This document shows, in pieces, positions 28,168 to 37,398 of a stretch of DNA of 64,000 nucleotides. The stretch comes from Streptomyces tardus (GTDB lineage: Bacteria > Actinomycetota > Actinomycetes > Streptomycetales > Streptomycetaceae). The notes beneath the pieces are model-generated. The model saw only the letters and a list, made by a program, of their open reading frames with translations. It was not told the origin of the DNA and ran no database searches. Numbering within the stretch: position 1 is the first letter of the stretch; every line of letters begins with the position of its first letter. The DNA is taken from NCBI RefSeq assembly GCF_018101125.2, contig NZ_JAELVF020000001.1, positions 479,189 to 543,188 of the forward strand. Direction: 5' to 3'. The translations under genes and the position numbers were made by a program.

Positions 28168-31100
28168 GTGGTGCACAGCCCTGTCCCCATGTCGCAGGGC
28201 ACATGTCACGGCCCCCACCTGGCCGCTGCCCCCATGTCCTCACTGCTTCCCGGGCACCAGCCCCAGCCGCACTCCTACCGGGCCGACGCGTCCGCGCCCG
28301 GCCCGCGGCCGTCCGAGGCGCCCGTACTGGCCGGCCGAGCCGGAGAGTTGCACGCCCTGCTGGACGCCGTGACGCATCCGCCGTCGGTCGCGCTGGTCGA
28401 GGGCGAGGCCGGTATCGGCAAGAGCCGGCTGATCCGCGAGGCGCTGGCCCATCCGCTGGTACGGGGACGGCAGATCGTTCTCGGGCACTGCCGTCCGCTG
28501 CGCGAACCCTTCCCCTACGGGCCGGTCTTCGATCTGCTGCGTCACCTCGCCGACGCGCTGCCCGGCGGGCTGAGTCCGGTCTGCGGTGCGCTGCGTCCGT
28601 ATCTGCCCGAGCTGGCCCACCAACTGCCGCCCGCCCCCGAGCCGTTGCCGGACGCCGGGGCGGGCAGACACCGGCTCTTCCGGGCGGTGCGGGCGCTGCT
28701 GGAAGCGCTCGGCGAGACGGTGATGGTGGTGGAGGACCTGCACTGGGCCGACGACGGCACCCGCGATCTGCTGCGCTTCCTCGTCGACGACCCGCCCGCC
28801 CGGCTCTCGGTGGTGCTCAGCTACCGCCGGGAGGACCTTCCCGGCAGCGGGCTGCCGCTGGGGCGCGCGTACCGCCACCCGCCGGGCACCACCAGCGTGC
28901 TGATTCCGCTGCGTCCGCTGGACGCGCACGCCGTGCGCAGTCTCGTCGCCGCGATCACCAAGAGTCCGTACGCCTCCACGGAGTTCGCCGCCGAACTGCA
29001 CCGTCGTACGGCCGGTATCCCGTTCGTGATCGAGGAGGTGGTGCGGACGCTGCCCGCGGACGGCCGGGACGGCCGCAGGCTGGACCGTACGGCGCTGGAC
29101 ACGCTCGCCGTACCCACTCTCCTCCAGGAGGCGATCGCCGAGCGGATGGCGGGGCTCTCGGCCGCCGCGACCCGGGTGGTGCACGCCGTCGCCGTGCTCC
29201 AACTGCCCGCGCGCGAGGAGCTGATCGCCGCCGTCCTGGAGAACGGCGGCGGCGGCACGAGCAGCACCGGCGGCGCGGACGACGTGTCCGGACCGAACTC
29301 CGTTCTGCCCACCGGGAGTTGCTCCCGGGCGCTGCGTGAGGCGCTGCGAGCCGGCGTGCTCTACGAGTGCGGCGAGGACACCTACGGCTTTCGGCATGCG
29401 CTCGCCCAGCAGGCCGTCTACCGACGGCTGCCCGGCCCCGACCGCCGGGCCCTGCACCGCAGGGCGATCCGCGCGCTGCGCCGCGAGGACCCCAGGCCGT
29501 ACGTCCAACTGGCGCACCACGCGCGGCAGTCGGGGGCGCCCGCGCAGTGGCGGCGGTTCACCGAGGAGGCCGCGTCGGCGGCCCGGTCCATGGGGGACCT
29601 GGCGCTCGCGGTGGAGCTGCTGGAGCAGCTGCTCAGCGACGAGCGGCTGGGACGCGAGGAGTACGCACGGCTCGCGGTGGAGCTCAGCCGTGACGCGGTG
29701 GTCGGGCTGACCCATCGTCGGGTCACCGCGCTGCTGCGGCGCGTCGTCGGCGACTCCCAGTTGCCGGACGGGGTGCGCGGCGAGATCCGGCTGAACCTGG
29801 GGCTGTTGCTGAACAACCAGGCCGGCCGGTACGAGGAGGGGCGCGTCGACACCGAGCTCGCGGTCGAGGAGCTGCGCGAGCGGCCGGCGCTCGCCGCCCG
29901 TGCGATGGCGGCACTGGCGATGCCGATGTGGGGCGACCACCCCCACCGTGTCTACGAGCGGTGGATCGAACGGGCGGAGGAGCTGGCGGCCGGGCAGCCG
30001 GACAGTGCGCTGCGCACCGCCGTGCGCGGCAACCACCTGTCACTGCTGGTGGCCGCCGGCGATCCGGAGGTGTGGCAGGCGGCGGAGGAGCTGCTCGGCT
30101 CCCGCGCCGGCGAGCAGGACCGTCTGCAACTCGCCCGCACCTGCGCCAATCTGGCCGACGCGGCCACCTGCACCGGCCACTACGCGGCGGCGCACCGGTT
30201 CCGCGAGGAGGGCCGCCGGCTCGCCGCGGCCTGCGGGGCGACGTATCTGGAGGGCATCGTCGAGGGCACCGCGTTGCGGATCGCCTGGTACACCGGCCAC
30301 TGGGAGGGCCTGGCCGAACGGGCGCGCCGCACCCTGGAGTTGGCGCGCGACGCACCCGGCCTGGCTTCGGACGCGCATCTGGTTCTGGCGCTGCTGGCCT
30401 CGGCGGGCGGCGAGTGGGACGAGGCCGCCGACCGGCTGGAGCGCGCAGGGCTGGCAGACCCGGCGAACGCCATGGACCCGGTCCTCACCGCGGGCAGCGG
30501 GGCGATGGCGCGGCTGCACCTGGCGCGCGGCGAACACGCCGCCGCCCGGTCGCTCGCGCTGCGCGCACTGCGGCGGGCGGGGCGCAAGGGGCTGTGGGCG
30601 TGCGCGGGAAATCTGCTGCCGGACGCCCTGGCCGTGCTGGTGCGCACCGGCGAGCAGGAGCGCGCCGAGGACGTGCTCGCGGACTTCGCCGAGGGGATCG
30701 CCGGCCGCGACGCGCCGCTGGCCGAGGCGGCGCTGGCCGCCTGCCGGGGCACCGTCGCGGCGGGCGCCGGTGAACCGGTGGCGGCGGTGAGGGAGTTCGA
30801 GCGGGCGGCGGCGGCCTACCGGGCTCTTCCGCAGCCGTACTACGCCGCGAGGGCGAAGGAGGCGGCCGTGCGCTGCGCGCTCGCCGCCGGTGCGGTGACA
30901 CCGCAGACCGCGGGCGAACTGGTCGCGCTCGTCGAGGAGTTCGGCGCGCTCGGCGCCACCAGGGACGCCGCCCGCTGCCGCCGGGTGCTGCGCGGTACGG
31001 GCGCGACCCTGCCCTCGCGCCGCGGCCGACGCGGTTACGGGGACCAACTCTCGCCGCGCGAACGGGAGGTGGCCCATCTGGTCGCCGTGGGGCACACCAA

Positions 31101-31212
31101 CCGCGAGATCGCCGACGTGCTCTTCCTCTCGCCTCGCACCGTGGAGCAGCACGTGGCCAAGGTGCTGCGCAAACTCGGAGTGCGTTCGCGCGCGGAGGTC
31201 CCGCGCGACTGA
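28168..31212 (+). CDS. LAL-type (LuxR-family, ATP-binding) transcriptional regulator
   Basis: 1014-residue regulator of the large ATP-binding LuxR (MalT-like) class. N-terminal AAA/NTPase domain with Walker A GEAGIGKSR (about 80-90) and Walker B VVEDLHWADD (about 190), then a long alpha-helical TPR-like region, and a C-terminal LuxR helix-turn-helix (LSPREREVAHLVAVGHTN and the recognition helix SPRTVEQHVAKVLRKLGV). Start codon is uncertain: GTG 28168 is the longest, ATG 28189 and ATG 28234 are alternatives. It stands directly upstream of, and codirectional with, a secreted subtilisin-type protease, making that gene a candidate target. Inducer unknown. Confidence 0.93.
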   Translation: MVHSPVPMSQGTCHGPHLAAAPMSSLLPGHQPQPHSYRADASAPGPRPSEAPVLAGRAGELHALLDAVTHPPSVALVEGEAGIGKSRLIREALAHPLVRGRQIVLGHCRPLREPFPYGPVFDLLRHLADALPGGLSPVCGALRPYLPELAHQLPPAPEPLPDAGAGRHRLFRAVRALLEALGETVMVVEDLHWADDGTRDLLRFLVDDPPARLSVVLSYRREDLPGSGLPLGRAYRHPPGTTSVLIPLRPLDAHAVRSLVAAITKSPYASTEFAAELHRRTAGIPFVIEEVVRTLPADGRDGRRLDRTALDTLAVPTLLQEAIAERMAGLSAAATRVVHAVAVLQLPAREELIAAVLENGGGGTSSTGGADDVSGPNSVLPTGSCSRALREALRAGVLYECGEDTYGFRHALAQQAVYRRLPGPDRRALHRRAIRALRREDPRPYVQLAHHARQSGAPAQWRRFTEEAASAARSMGDLALAVELLEQLLSDERLGREEYARLAVELSRDAVVGLTHRRVTALLRRVVGDSQLPDGVRGEIRLNLGLLLNNQAGRYEEGRVDTELAVEELRERPALAARAMAALAMPMWGDHPHRVYERWIERAEELAAGQPDSALRTAVRGNHLSLLVAAGDPEVWQAAEELLGSRAGEQDRLQLARTCANLADAATCTGHYAAAHRFREEGRRLAAACGATYLEGIVEGTALRIAWYTGHWEGLAERARRTLELARDAPGLASDAHLVLALLASAGGEWDEAADRLERAGLADPANAMDPVLTAGSGAMARLHLARGEHAAARSLALRALRRAGRKGLWACAGNLLPDALAVLVRTGEQERAEDVLADFAEGIAGRDAPLAEAALAACRGTVAAGAGEPVAAVREFERAAAAYRALPQPYYAARAKEAAVRCALAAGAVTPQTAGELVALVEEFGALGATRDAARCRRVLRGTGATLPSRRGRRGYGDQLSPREREVAHLVAVGHTNREIADVLFLSPRTVEQHVAKVLRKLGVRSRAEVPRD

Positions 31213-31528
31213 GCACGCAGCGGATCGCCCGACCGACTCCGCCCCCGGCGCCACGTCACGGGCAGGGCGGCGCGTCACGGGGCAGGGCGGCGCGATGCGG
31301 GAGAGTGCACAACTCCCCTGCCCGGCCCGGCCGTCGGCGGTCCGTCGGTCGCTCCGTGTCCGGTGCGACCGGTGCGCGGCGCACGCCCGTCGGCGCGGCA
31401 CCGACCGCAGAGCTACGGGTACCTACGTATCGAATCCCGGATTGTTTCCCGGGCGCTTCCCGTCGAAGGTGTGTCCTCAACCGGCCCGGACAGGTACCGG
31501 ACCGGTGGACCCCCACAGAGGAGCGAGC
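31213..31528. other. promoter region of the subtilisin-like protease gene
   Basis: 316 bp separates the LAL and protease genes, enough for an independent, regulated promoter. No clear hexamers or operators recognised. Confidence 0.4.
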
Positions 31529-32746
31529 ATGCGCGCAGGGAAGAGAAAGCTCGGAGTGACCGGCATCGGTGCCGCCGCAGCCCTGGTTCTGTCGCTGGGC
31601 GGTGGCGTCGCGATGGCGGGCGCCGCGGAGCCCGGTGCGGCGGAAGGGACCATCCGGGGCGCGGAGGCGCCGGGCGCGGTCGAGGGCCAGTACATCGTCT
31701 CGCTGAAGGGCGAGGCGGCTGCCGAGTCCTCGGTGCGCACCGCGGTCAACTCCCAGGCCAGGAACCTGGTTTCGGCACACGGCGGCGATGTGGAGAAGGT
31801 GTACTCGGCGGCGTTCCGCGGGTTCTCGGTGAGTGCCACCGAGGCGCAGGCCAAGAAGCTCGCGGCGGACCCGAACGTCGCCTACGTGGAGGCCGACGGC
31901 GTCGCCAGGATCTCCGGCACGCAGCCCAGCCCGCCCTCCTGGGGCCTGGACCGGGTGGACGGTGCGGCCGACAGCAGCTACACCTACCCCAACGAGGGAG
32001 CGGGCGTCACCGCCTACGTCCTCGACACCGGCATCGACATGACGCACCCGGACTTCGGCGGACGCGCCACCAGCGGCTACGACTTCATCGACAACGACGC
32101 CGATGCCAGCGACTGCCAGGGCCACGGCACCCACGTCGCCGGTACCGTCGGCGGCGCCTCCTTCGGTGTCGCCAAGGGCGTCAACCTGGTCTCGGTGCGT
32201 GTCCTGGACTGCGGCGGCTCGGGCCAGTGGTCGCAGGTCATCGCCGGCATCGACTGGGTCGCGCAGAACGCGAGCGGCCCCTCCATCGGCAACATGAGCC
32301 TCGGCGGCGGCGCCAACGACTCGGTCGACGCCGCGGTGCAGGGTGCGATCGACGCCGGCGTCCAGATGGCTGTAGCGGCCGGCAACAACAACTCCGACGC
32401 CTGCAGTTCGAGCCCGGCACGGGTGCCGGCGGCGGTCACCCTCGGCTCCACCGACCAGGGCGACGGCCGCTCCTCGTTCTCCAACTACGGCACCTGCGTC
32501 GACCTGTTCGCGCCCGGCGGCCAGATCAACTCCACCGCCAACGGCGGCGGTTCGCAGATCATGAGCGGTACGTCGATGGCCTCGCCGCACGCGGCGGGCG
32601 CGGGTGCGATCTACCTGTCGGCGAACCCCTCCGCCACCCCCCAGCAGGTCGCTGACGCCCTGGCGGGCAACGCCCAGTCCGGCGTGGTCGGCAACCCCGG
32701 TGCCGGTTCGCCGAACCTGCTCCTGAACGTCAGCAACCTCGGCTGA
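31529..32746 (+). CDS. Secreted S8 (subtilisin/proteinase K-type) serine protease
   Basis: 405-residue secreted protease. Signal peptide (about 1-33, positively charged then hydrophobic, ending AMAGAAE), I9 propeptide (about 52-125, QYIVSLKGEAAAESS to ADGVARIS), then the proteinase K-like S8 domain with catalytic Asp in VLDTGIDMTHPDF, His in GHGTHVAGTVGG, oxyanion Asn in AVAAGNNN and Ser in MSGTSMASPHAAGAGA. No C-terminal P-domain. ATG 31529 has GAGGAG-like RBS upstream. The intergenic gap from the LAL gene is 316 bp. A hairpin follows directly. Likely an extracellular protease matured by autoprocessing. Confidence 0.95.
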   Translation: MRAGKRKLGVTGIGAAAALVLSLGGGVAMAGAAEPGAAEGTIRGAEAPGAVEGQYIVSLKGEAAAESSVRTAVNSQARNLVSAHGGDVEKVYSAAFRGFSVSATEAQAKKLAADPNVAYVEADGVARISGTQPSPPSWGLDRVDGAADSSYTYPNEGAGVTAYVLDTGIDMTHPDFGGRATSGYDFIDNDADASDCQGHGTHVAGTVGGASFGVAKGVNLVSVRVLDCGGSGQWSQVIAGIDWVAQNASGPSIGNMSLGGGANDSVDAAVQGAIDAGVQMAVAAGNNNSDACSSSPARVPAAVTLGSTDQGDGRSSFSNYGTCVDLFAPGGQINSTANGGGSQIMSGTSMASPHAAGAGAIYLSANPSATPQQVADALAGNAQSGVVGNPGAGSPNLLLNVSNLG

Positions 32747-33097
32747 CTCCCTGACGGGCGGCCCTCGACGGCCATCGAGGGCCGCCCCCTCCCGGCGAGC
32801 GGTACGGCGCGGTGCGCGCCCGACCGCGACAACCCCCCTCTCGCCACCCGCCGTTGAGCCTGCGGACTCCTCCCGCAGCACGACGACACTCGCACCGGCA
32901 CCCCGTGGGCGCGCCCGGCACTCCGCCGGACGCGCCCACGGCGCGTACGCCGTACGCCGCCGCCGTCGCCAGCACCTCCGCCGCCGCCCCGACCCCGGAG
33001 ACGGGTCCGGACGCGTGGCGCCCAGCGCGTTGCGCGGCTCGCGGTTCGGAGCAGGCGGCGGAGGCGGAGAGGCGGCGGAGGCCGGCCGGAGGCGCGC
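32747..33097. other. convergent gap after protease gene
   Basis: 351 bp. Contains the hairpin at 32756-32787; the remainder is high-GC sequence without recognisable genes. Confidence 0.5.
32756..32787 (+). terminator. hairpin terminator after the protease gene
   Basis: Perfect 13-bp stem (32756-32768 with 32775-32787), 6-nt loop, 9 bp past the stop. Confidence 0.85.
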
Positions 33098-33874
33098 TCA
33101 GCGCAGACCGAGCACCATGGCGTCCAGCGGGGAGGACCAGACCGTGCGTGCCTCGCGGAAGCCGCCGTTGCGCAGCACCTCGGTGTGCCAGGAGGGAGAC
33201 TGCATATGGTCGTTGCTGTGGTCGCCCAGGGCCGGATCGTTGAAGATCCGGTAGCGCTCGGCAACGACCTCCGCGAACGCGGGTTCGGCGGCAATCGACT
33301 GCCACCAGCCGATCCAGTCCTGCGCCCCCTGCTCCTTCTCGCGCTCGCGGCGCGCGCGGTCCAGGGCGTGCAGTGCCCCGTCGATCGCGGGTGTGGTCGG
33401 GTCGGGCATGTGGTCGACGTTGAGGAAGACCCCGCCCTGGCGCAGCACGCCCGCCAACCGGCCGTAGAGCACTGCCAGTTCTCCGGTCGGGAGCCAGTGC
33501 AGCGCGGTGGAGGCGAGCACCGCGTCGTACTCGTGGTGCGGCAGCGCCTCCCGCCAGTTCGGGTCGCGCAGGTCGAGCGTGAGGAACGCGGCGCGCTCCT
33601 CCTCGGCGAACGTGCCGCGCGCGAGCGTCAGCAGCGCGGGGTCGAGATCGACGCCGGTGGTCCGCGCCCCGGGGAAGCGGTCGAGGGTGCGTGCGGTGAT
33701 GCTCCCCGTACCGCAGGCGAGGTCCAGCACTCTCGGCTCCCGGCCGACCAGAGCCTCGACCGTGTCGAGCATGACGCGGAAGCGTTCCTCGCGGTCGGGC
33801 AGGTAGAACTCCTGCTGGCGGTCCCAACTGCGCTGCCACGCCTGCCAGTCCGGAGGTGTGGTGGTATCGGTCAT
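33098..33874 (-). CDS. Class I SAM-dependent methyltransferase
   Basis: 258-residue methyltransferase. Motif I is VLDLACGTGSITARTL (about 49-64), motif II TTGVDLDPALL, and the post-I region LDLRDPNW. ASTALHWLPTGELAVLYGRL resembles trans-aconitate/ubiE-type small-molecule methyltransferases. Start ATG 33874. It is divergent from the CGNR gene with only 87 bp between the starts, so the two may share a control region. Substrate unknown. Confidence 0.87.
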   Translation of the reverse strand: MTDTTTPPDWQAWQRSWDRQQEFYLPDREERFRVMLDTVEALVGREPRVLDLACGTGSITARTLDRFPGARTTGVDLDPALLTLARGTFAEEERAAFLTLDLRDPNWREALPHHEYDAVLASTALHWLPTGELAVLYGRLAGVLRQGGVFLNVDHMPDPTTPAIDGALHALDRARREREKEQGAQDWIGWWQSIAAEPAFAEVVAERYRIFNDPALGDHSNDHMQSPSWHTEVLRNGGFREARTVWSSPLDAMVLGLR

Positions 33875-33961
33875 GTCTCCCCCTCGGAGATGTAATAGCC
33901 TGACACAGTGCTGAGCCCTTACTTGCCAGCGACTGTAACGCCTCTTTCGTAAGGACTACAA

Positions 33962-34534
33962 GTGGAGCTCACCTCTTACGCGGACTTCGCCGTACGACTG
34001 GTGAACACCGAGGACCCGCACCGGGGCACCGACGTCCTCACCACCGTCGAGACGGTCCGGGAGCTCTTCGGCGCCAGCAAACAGGCGGCCCGTCGCGCCT
34101 CGGACGCCGATGTGCCGAGACTGCGTGCGGTGCGCACCCGACTGCGCGCGGTCTTCGCCGCCGCCTCCGAGGGCGACGAGTTCCGGGCCGTCGACCTGCT
34201 CAACTCGCTGCTGATGGAGTACCCGGCCAGCCCGCAGATCGCTGGCCACGACTACCGGGACGAGCAGGGCAATCCGCGCTGGCACCTGCACCTGGCGGAG
34301 AACCCGGCCAACGCGGGCGCCGGTTACGCCGCCATCGCCTGTATGGGCCTGGCGTTCAGCCTCGCCGACCTCGGGGTGGACCGGCTCGGCATCTGCCGCT
34401 CCGAGCCGTGCCGCAACGCCTACCTGGACACCTCCACCAACCGCTCCCGCCGCTACTGCTCCGACCGCTGCGCCACCCGCGCCAACGTCGCCGCCTACCG
34501 CGCCCGCAAGCGCCGCGAGCAGGCCGACGGCTGA
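33962..34534 (+). CDS. CGNR zinc-finger protein (ABATE domain regulator)
   Basis: 190-residue protein with an N-terminal ABATE-type helical domain (VRLVNTEDPHRGTDVLTTVETVRELFG) and a C-terminal CGNR zinc finger. The finger has C-x4-C in ICRSEPCRNAYLDTS and C-x3-C in RRYCSDRCATRANVAAYR. The CGNR tetrapeptide is degenerate (PCRNAY), but the four cysteines and NRSRRYCS are kept. Such proteins are predicted DNA-binding stress regulators. GTG 33962, with AAGGA about 6-9 nt upstream. Target could be the divergent methyltransferase gene (inference). Confidence 0.87.
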   Translation: MELTSYADFAVRLVNTEDPHRGTDVLTTVETVRELFGASKQAARRASDADVPRLRAVRTRLRAVFAAASEGDEFRAVDLLNSLLMEYPASPQIAGHDYRDEQGNPRWHLHLAENPANAGAGYAAIACMGLAFSLADLGVDRLGICRSEPCRNAYLDTSTNRSRRYCSDRCATRANVAAYRARKRREQADG

Positions 34535-34756
34535 CCGGCCCGCCACGAGCCGGCCGACCGCATCCGCCTCGCGGGCCCGGACGCCGATACGGCCCCGGTC
34601 CGCGTTGTCGCGCGTCCGACCGGGGGGACGAGGGGCGGGCGCGCGACCGCCGCGCGGCGGCACGTCCGGCACCGCCTAGGGTGGACCGTTCACCAGCAGG
34701 GTCGGACCAGACCGCGGAACCCGTACCCGAAGCCGAGCGCGACGAAAGTAGGCACC

Positions 34757-35242
34757 GTGACCGCGACGCTGCACAGCGAAGGCGACCAGCAGACACTGCG
34801 CTTCGAGCGCGTGTACCGCCGGCCCGCCGCCGACGTCTGGCAGACCGTGACCGACCCCGAGCTGATGGCGGCCTGGTTCCCCGCCCGTGTGGACTGTCCG
34901 GAACCCGTCGCCGGCGCACCGATGACCTTCACCTTCGAGGGCGACGACGGCCCGCCGTCCACCGGTACGGTCGACGAGGTCGTCGAGCCGTCGGTGTTCG
35001 CGTTCACCTGGGACGGCGACCGCATCCGGCTCGAACTCACCGAGGAGGGCGAGGAGAAGACGCAGCTGGTGCTCATCGCCTCCTTCGAGGGCCGCGACTG
35101 GGCCGTACGCAACGCGGCGGGCTGGCACATCTGTCTGGACCTGCTGAAGTCCACGCTCGCGGACGAGCCGCCGAAGTCCTCCGTCGGCAAGCGCCAGTCG
35201 CAGCTGCTCAAGGAGTACGAGACCCTCTTCCGCGACTCCTGA
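34757..35242 (+). CDS. SRPBCC (AHSA1/START-like) domain protein
   Basis: 161-residue SRPBCC-fold protein. It opens LRFERVYRRPAADVWQTVTDPELMAAWFPA, typical of AHSA1 domains (read in parts), and ends with GWHICLDLLKSTLADEPP followed by a charged tail. GTG start at 34757. These small hydrophobic-cavity proteins bind lipids or polyketide-like ligands. No ArsR partner is adjacent. Ligand unknown. Confidence 0.83.
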   Translation: MTATLHSEGDQQTLRFERVYRRPAADVWQTVTDPELMAAWFPARVDCPEPVAGAPMTFTFEGDDGPPSTGTVDEVVEPSVFAFTWDGDRIRLELTEEGEEKTQLVLIASFEGRDWAVRNAAGWHICLDLLKSTLADEPPKSSVGKRQSQLLKEYETLFRDS

Positions 35243-35273
35243 CCGCCCCCGTCGGCCGGCGCGCGGGCGGCCG

Positions 35274-35340
35274 GTCCGCTCGGCCGGTCAGTCCGCTCGG
35301 CCGGTCAGTCCGCTCGGCCGGTCAGTCCGCTCGGCCGGCC
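35274..35340. repeat. 17-bp tandem repeat
   Basis: Three perfect copies of gtccgctcggccggtca (35274-35324) and a near-complete fourth, between the convergent ends of the SRPBCC and LysR genes. The fourth copy runs into a (ggcc)n stretch. Confidence 0.9.
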
Positions 35341-35379
35341 GGCCGGCCGGGAAACCCGTCAGCCGCTCTGCACCGGCGC

Positions 35380-36342
35380 TCAGCCGGGAAGCGAACCCCC
35401 GTGCCGGGACTGCCAGTCGCGGTACGTGGGGCTCGCGGCGGCCACCTCCCGGTAGGCGGACGACAGTTCGCCGAAGACCTCGTCCACACGCGTGTCCGCC
35501 CGGCCGCCGGCGCGGAACGCCAGCAGCAGCCGTACGGTGAGCGGCTGGCCCGCCAGCGGACGGATGGCAACGCCGGGACGCGGGCCGGAGGTCGGCTGGC
35601 AGGGCATCACCACCTCGCCGGCAGCGACCAGGTCGGTGGCCGTCATGTAGTCGCCCAGCACGATCCGCGGATTGAGCGCGGACAGTGCGAACGCCCGGCG
35701 CAGGCCGTCCCATTCGCCGTCGGCGAGCGGCTCGACCATCCACCGCGCGTCGGCCAGCTCGGACAGCCGCACCTCGGTGCGGGCGGCGGCCGGGTGGGTC
35801 TCGGCGAGCGCGACGAACTGCGGCTCGCGCTCCACCAGCACCCACTGCTCGACTCCCGGCGGGAACGCCAGCGGGCAGCCCGCGACCTCGTGCACGAACA
35901 CCGCGTCCAGCTGGTTCGAACCGACCATCCTCAGGAGCCTGTTGGCGGAGACGTCGATGTGGATGGTGGTGTCCCAGTCCGGATAGCGGCCGTGCAGCCG
36001 CCGCAGCCAGCCCGCGACCGCGCGACTGCCCGTGCTTCCGGTGCTGCCGATGCGCAGCCGCCCGCTCTTCGTCCGCAGCGCGGCGTACCGGCTCTCGGTG
36101 ACCAGCGCGCTCATCTCGGCCACGATCGGCCGCGCCCTGCTCAACACGGTGCGGCCGAGCGCCGTCGGCTCGCTGCCGGTGCGCTCCCGCACGAAGAGCT
36201 GGCCGCCCAACGCCTGCTCGATACGGCGCAGTTGGGTGGTGAGCGAGGGCTGGGTCACGCCCAGATGGCGGGCGGCTTTGCGCACGCTCCCGCTGTCCGC
36301 GATGGCGCACAGTGCGCGCAGATGCCTCACCTCTAGCTCCAC
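35380..36342 (-). CDS. LysR-family regulator of the adjacent snapalysin gene
   Basis: 320-residue LysR-type regulator. N-terminal winged HTH (LEVRHLRALCAIADSGSVRK, then VTQPSLTTQLRRIEQALGGQLF) and a periplasmic-binding-like effector domain. The GTG at 36342 is chosen because the conserved HTH starts at the next residues; the frame is open farther upstream without similarity. It is divergent from snapalysin with 229 bp between, the classic arrangement of a protease with its LysR activator in Streptomyces. It probably activates the protease and controls itself from the shared region. Confidence 0.93.
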   Translation of the reverse strand: MELEVRHLRALCAIADSGSVRKAARHLGVTQPSLTTQLRRIEQALGGQLFVRERTGSEPTALGRTVLSRARPIVAEMSALVTESRYAALRTKSGRLRIGSTGSTGSRAVAGWLRRLHGRYPDWDTTIHIDVSANRLLRMVGSNQLDAVFVHEVAGCPLAFPPGVEQWVLVEREPQFVALAETHPAAARTEVRLSELADARWMVEPLADGEWDGLRRAFALSALNPRIVLGDYMTATDLVAAGEVVMPCQPTSGPRPGVAIRPLAGQPLTVRLLLAFRAGGRADTRVDEVFGELSSAYREVAAASPTYRDWQSRHGGSLPG

Positions 36343-36429
36343 CGCGTGAGGATATCCACGTCGCACACCGGTCGAACAGGGGCCCCGACCTGCGCTTTGT
36401 CCACAGAACTCGATCGCCCCACGGGGGTA

Positions 36430-36449
36430 TTGGCCAGTGCTATCGCCAA
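36430..36449. promoter_or_regulatory. candidate LysR binding site between lysR and snapalysin genes
   Basis: TTGGC-N10-GCCAA inverted repeat (36430-36434 with 36445-36449), matching the T-N11-A style of LysR boxes. A further TTGGCC at about 36471 could be a second half-site. Placement in the 229-bp divergent region supports the reading; binding is inferred. Confidence 0.5.
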
Positions 36450-36571
36450 ATGGCATCGTGCACAGGACCTTTGGCCTGACCGAGACTCAGTGCGACAACG
36501 TTCATCCGGTCGGCCCCGGACGCGCACCCCCACCCCGTGCGTCCTCTCGGTAGCCGGAAGAAGGGACCCCC

Positions 36572-37231
36572 ATGAAGCGCACCAGAACCGCGATCTCGGC
36601 CGCACTCGGTCTCGGCCTCGCCGCAGCGCTCGCCGCCGTGCCGGCCACCGCCTCGGCACAGACCGCCGACGAGTCCTTCGCCGGTTACACGGCGTGGAGC
36701 CAGTCCGAGGCCAATGACGCCAACAACAAGGCGTTCTTCGAGGCCGTGATGGAGTCGGCACTCGAGAAGCACGCCGAGAACCCGAGCGCCAAGGCCGTCA
36801 CCGTCACCTACGACGCCAGCCAGGCGCCGACCTTCGCCGGCGAGATAGCCCGCAGCACCCAGATCTGGAACGCCTCCGTCAGCAACGTCCAGCTGACCGA
36901 GGGCGGCAACGCCGACTTCGAGTACCGCGAGGGCAACGACCCGCGCGGCTCGTACGCCTACACCGACGGCAAGGGCAGCGGCTACATCTTCCTGGACTAC
37001 GCCCAGAACCAGCAGTACGACTCCACTCGCGTCACCACCCACGAGACCGGCCACGTCCTCGGCCTGCCGGACAACTACTCCGGCCCGTGCAGCGAGCTGA
37101 TGTCCGGTGGCGGCCCGGGCACGTCCTGCACCAACGCGCAGCCGGACCAGAACGAGATCAACCGCACCAACCAGCACTGGGCGAACGGCGTCTCCGCCTT
37201 CGCCAAGAAGTTCGACGTCAAGTTCCGCTGA
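36572..37231 (+). CDS. snpA: Snapalysin-family (M7) extracellular neutral metalloprotease
   Basis: 219-residue secreted zinc protease. Signal peptide about 1-29 (ending TASAQ), short propeptide to about residue 80, then the mature M7 domain. The zinc site is [11 protein letters not shown], with H157, E158, H161 and the third ligand D167, as in snapalysin. A Cys pair (PCSELM and TSCTNA) probably forms a disulfide. Length fits the family. Start ATG 36572. A hairpin ends the transcript. Expression is likely under the divergent LysR regulator. Milk-protein-degrading activity is known for the family, not shown here. Confidence 0.95.
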   Translation: MKRTRTAISAALGLGLAAALAAVPATASAQTADESFAGYTAWSQSEANDANNKAFFEAVMESALEKHAENPSAKAVTVTYDASQAPTFAGEIARSTQIWNASVSNVQLTEGGNADFEYREGNDPRGSYAYTDGKGSGYIFLDYAQNQQYDSTRVTTHETGHVLGLPDNYSGPCSELMSGGGPGTSCTNAQPDQNEINRTNQHWANGVSAFAKKFDVKFR

Positions 37232-37267
37232 GGCGGGGGCCGTTCGGCCCTCCCGACCCTGCGCCGG

Positions 37268-37302
37268 CCGGGCCCGTCCACCCACGTGGTGGACGGGCCC
37301 GG
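37268..37302 (+). terminator. hairpin terminator after snapalysin gene
   Basis: Perfect 15-bp stem (37268-37282 with 37288-37302), 5-nt loop, about 37 bp past the stop. Confidence 0.85.
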
Positions 37303-37398
37303 CCCGTGGGCACGTGGCGGAAAACCGGTGTCCCGGGAGGGACCGGCGGTGCGAGGGTGGCAGACCGAGACCGTCACCAGCCGCGAGGAACACCGCCC

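Noticed and set aside
28240..30036. 598-residue minus-strand open frame opposite the LAL gene
   Set aside because: Shadow of a gene with Walker A/B and LuxR motifs in the plus frame.
33875..33961. Shared operator between the methyltransferase and CGNR genes
   Set aside because: The 87-bp divergent region is suggestive, but no inverted repeat stood out clearly enough to annotate.
35274..35340. CRISPR or integron attachment repeats
   Set aside because: Directly adjacent 17-bp copies with no spacers and no integrase gene.
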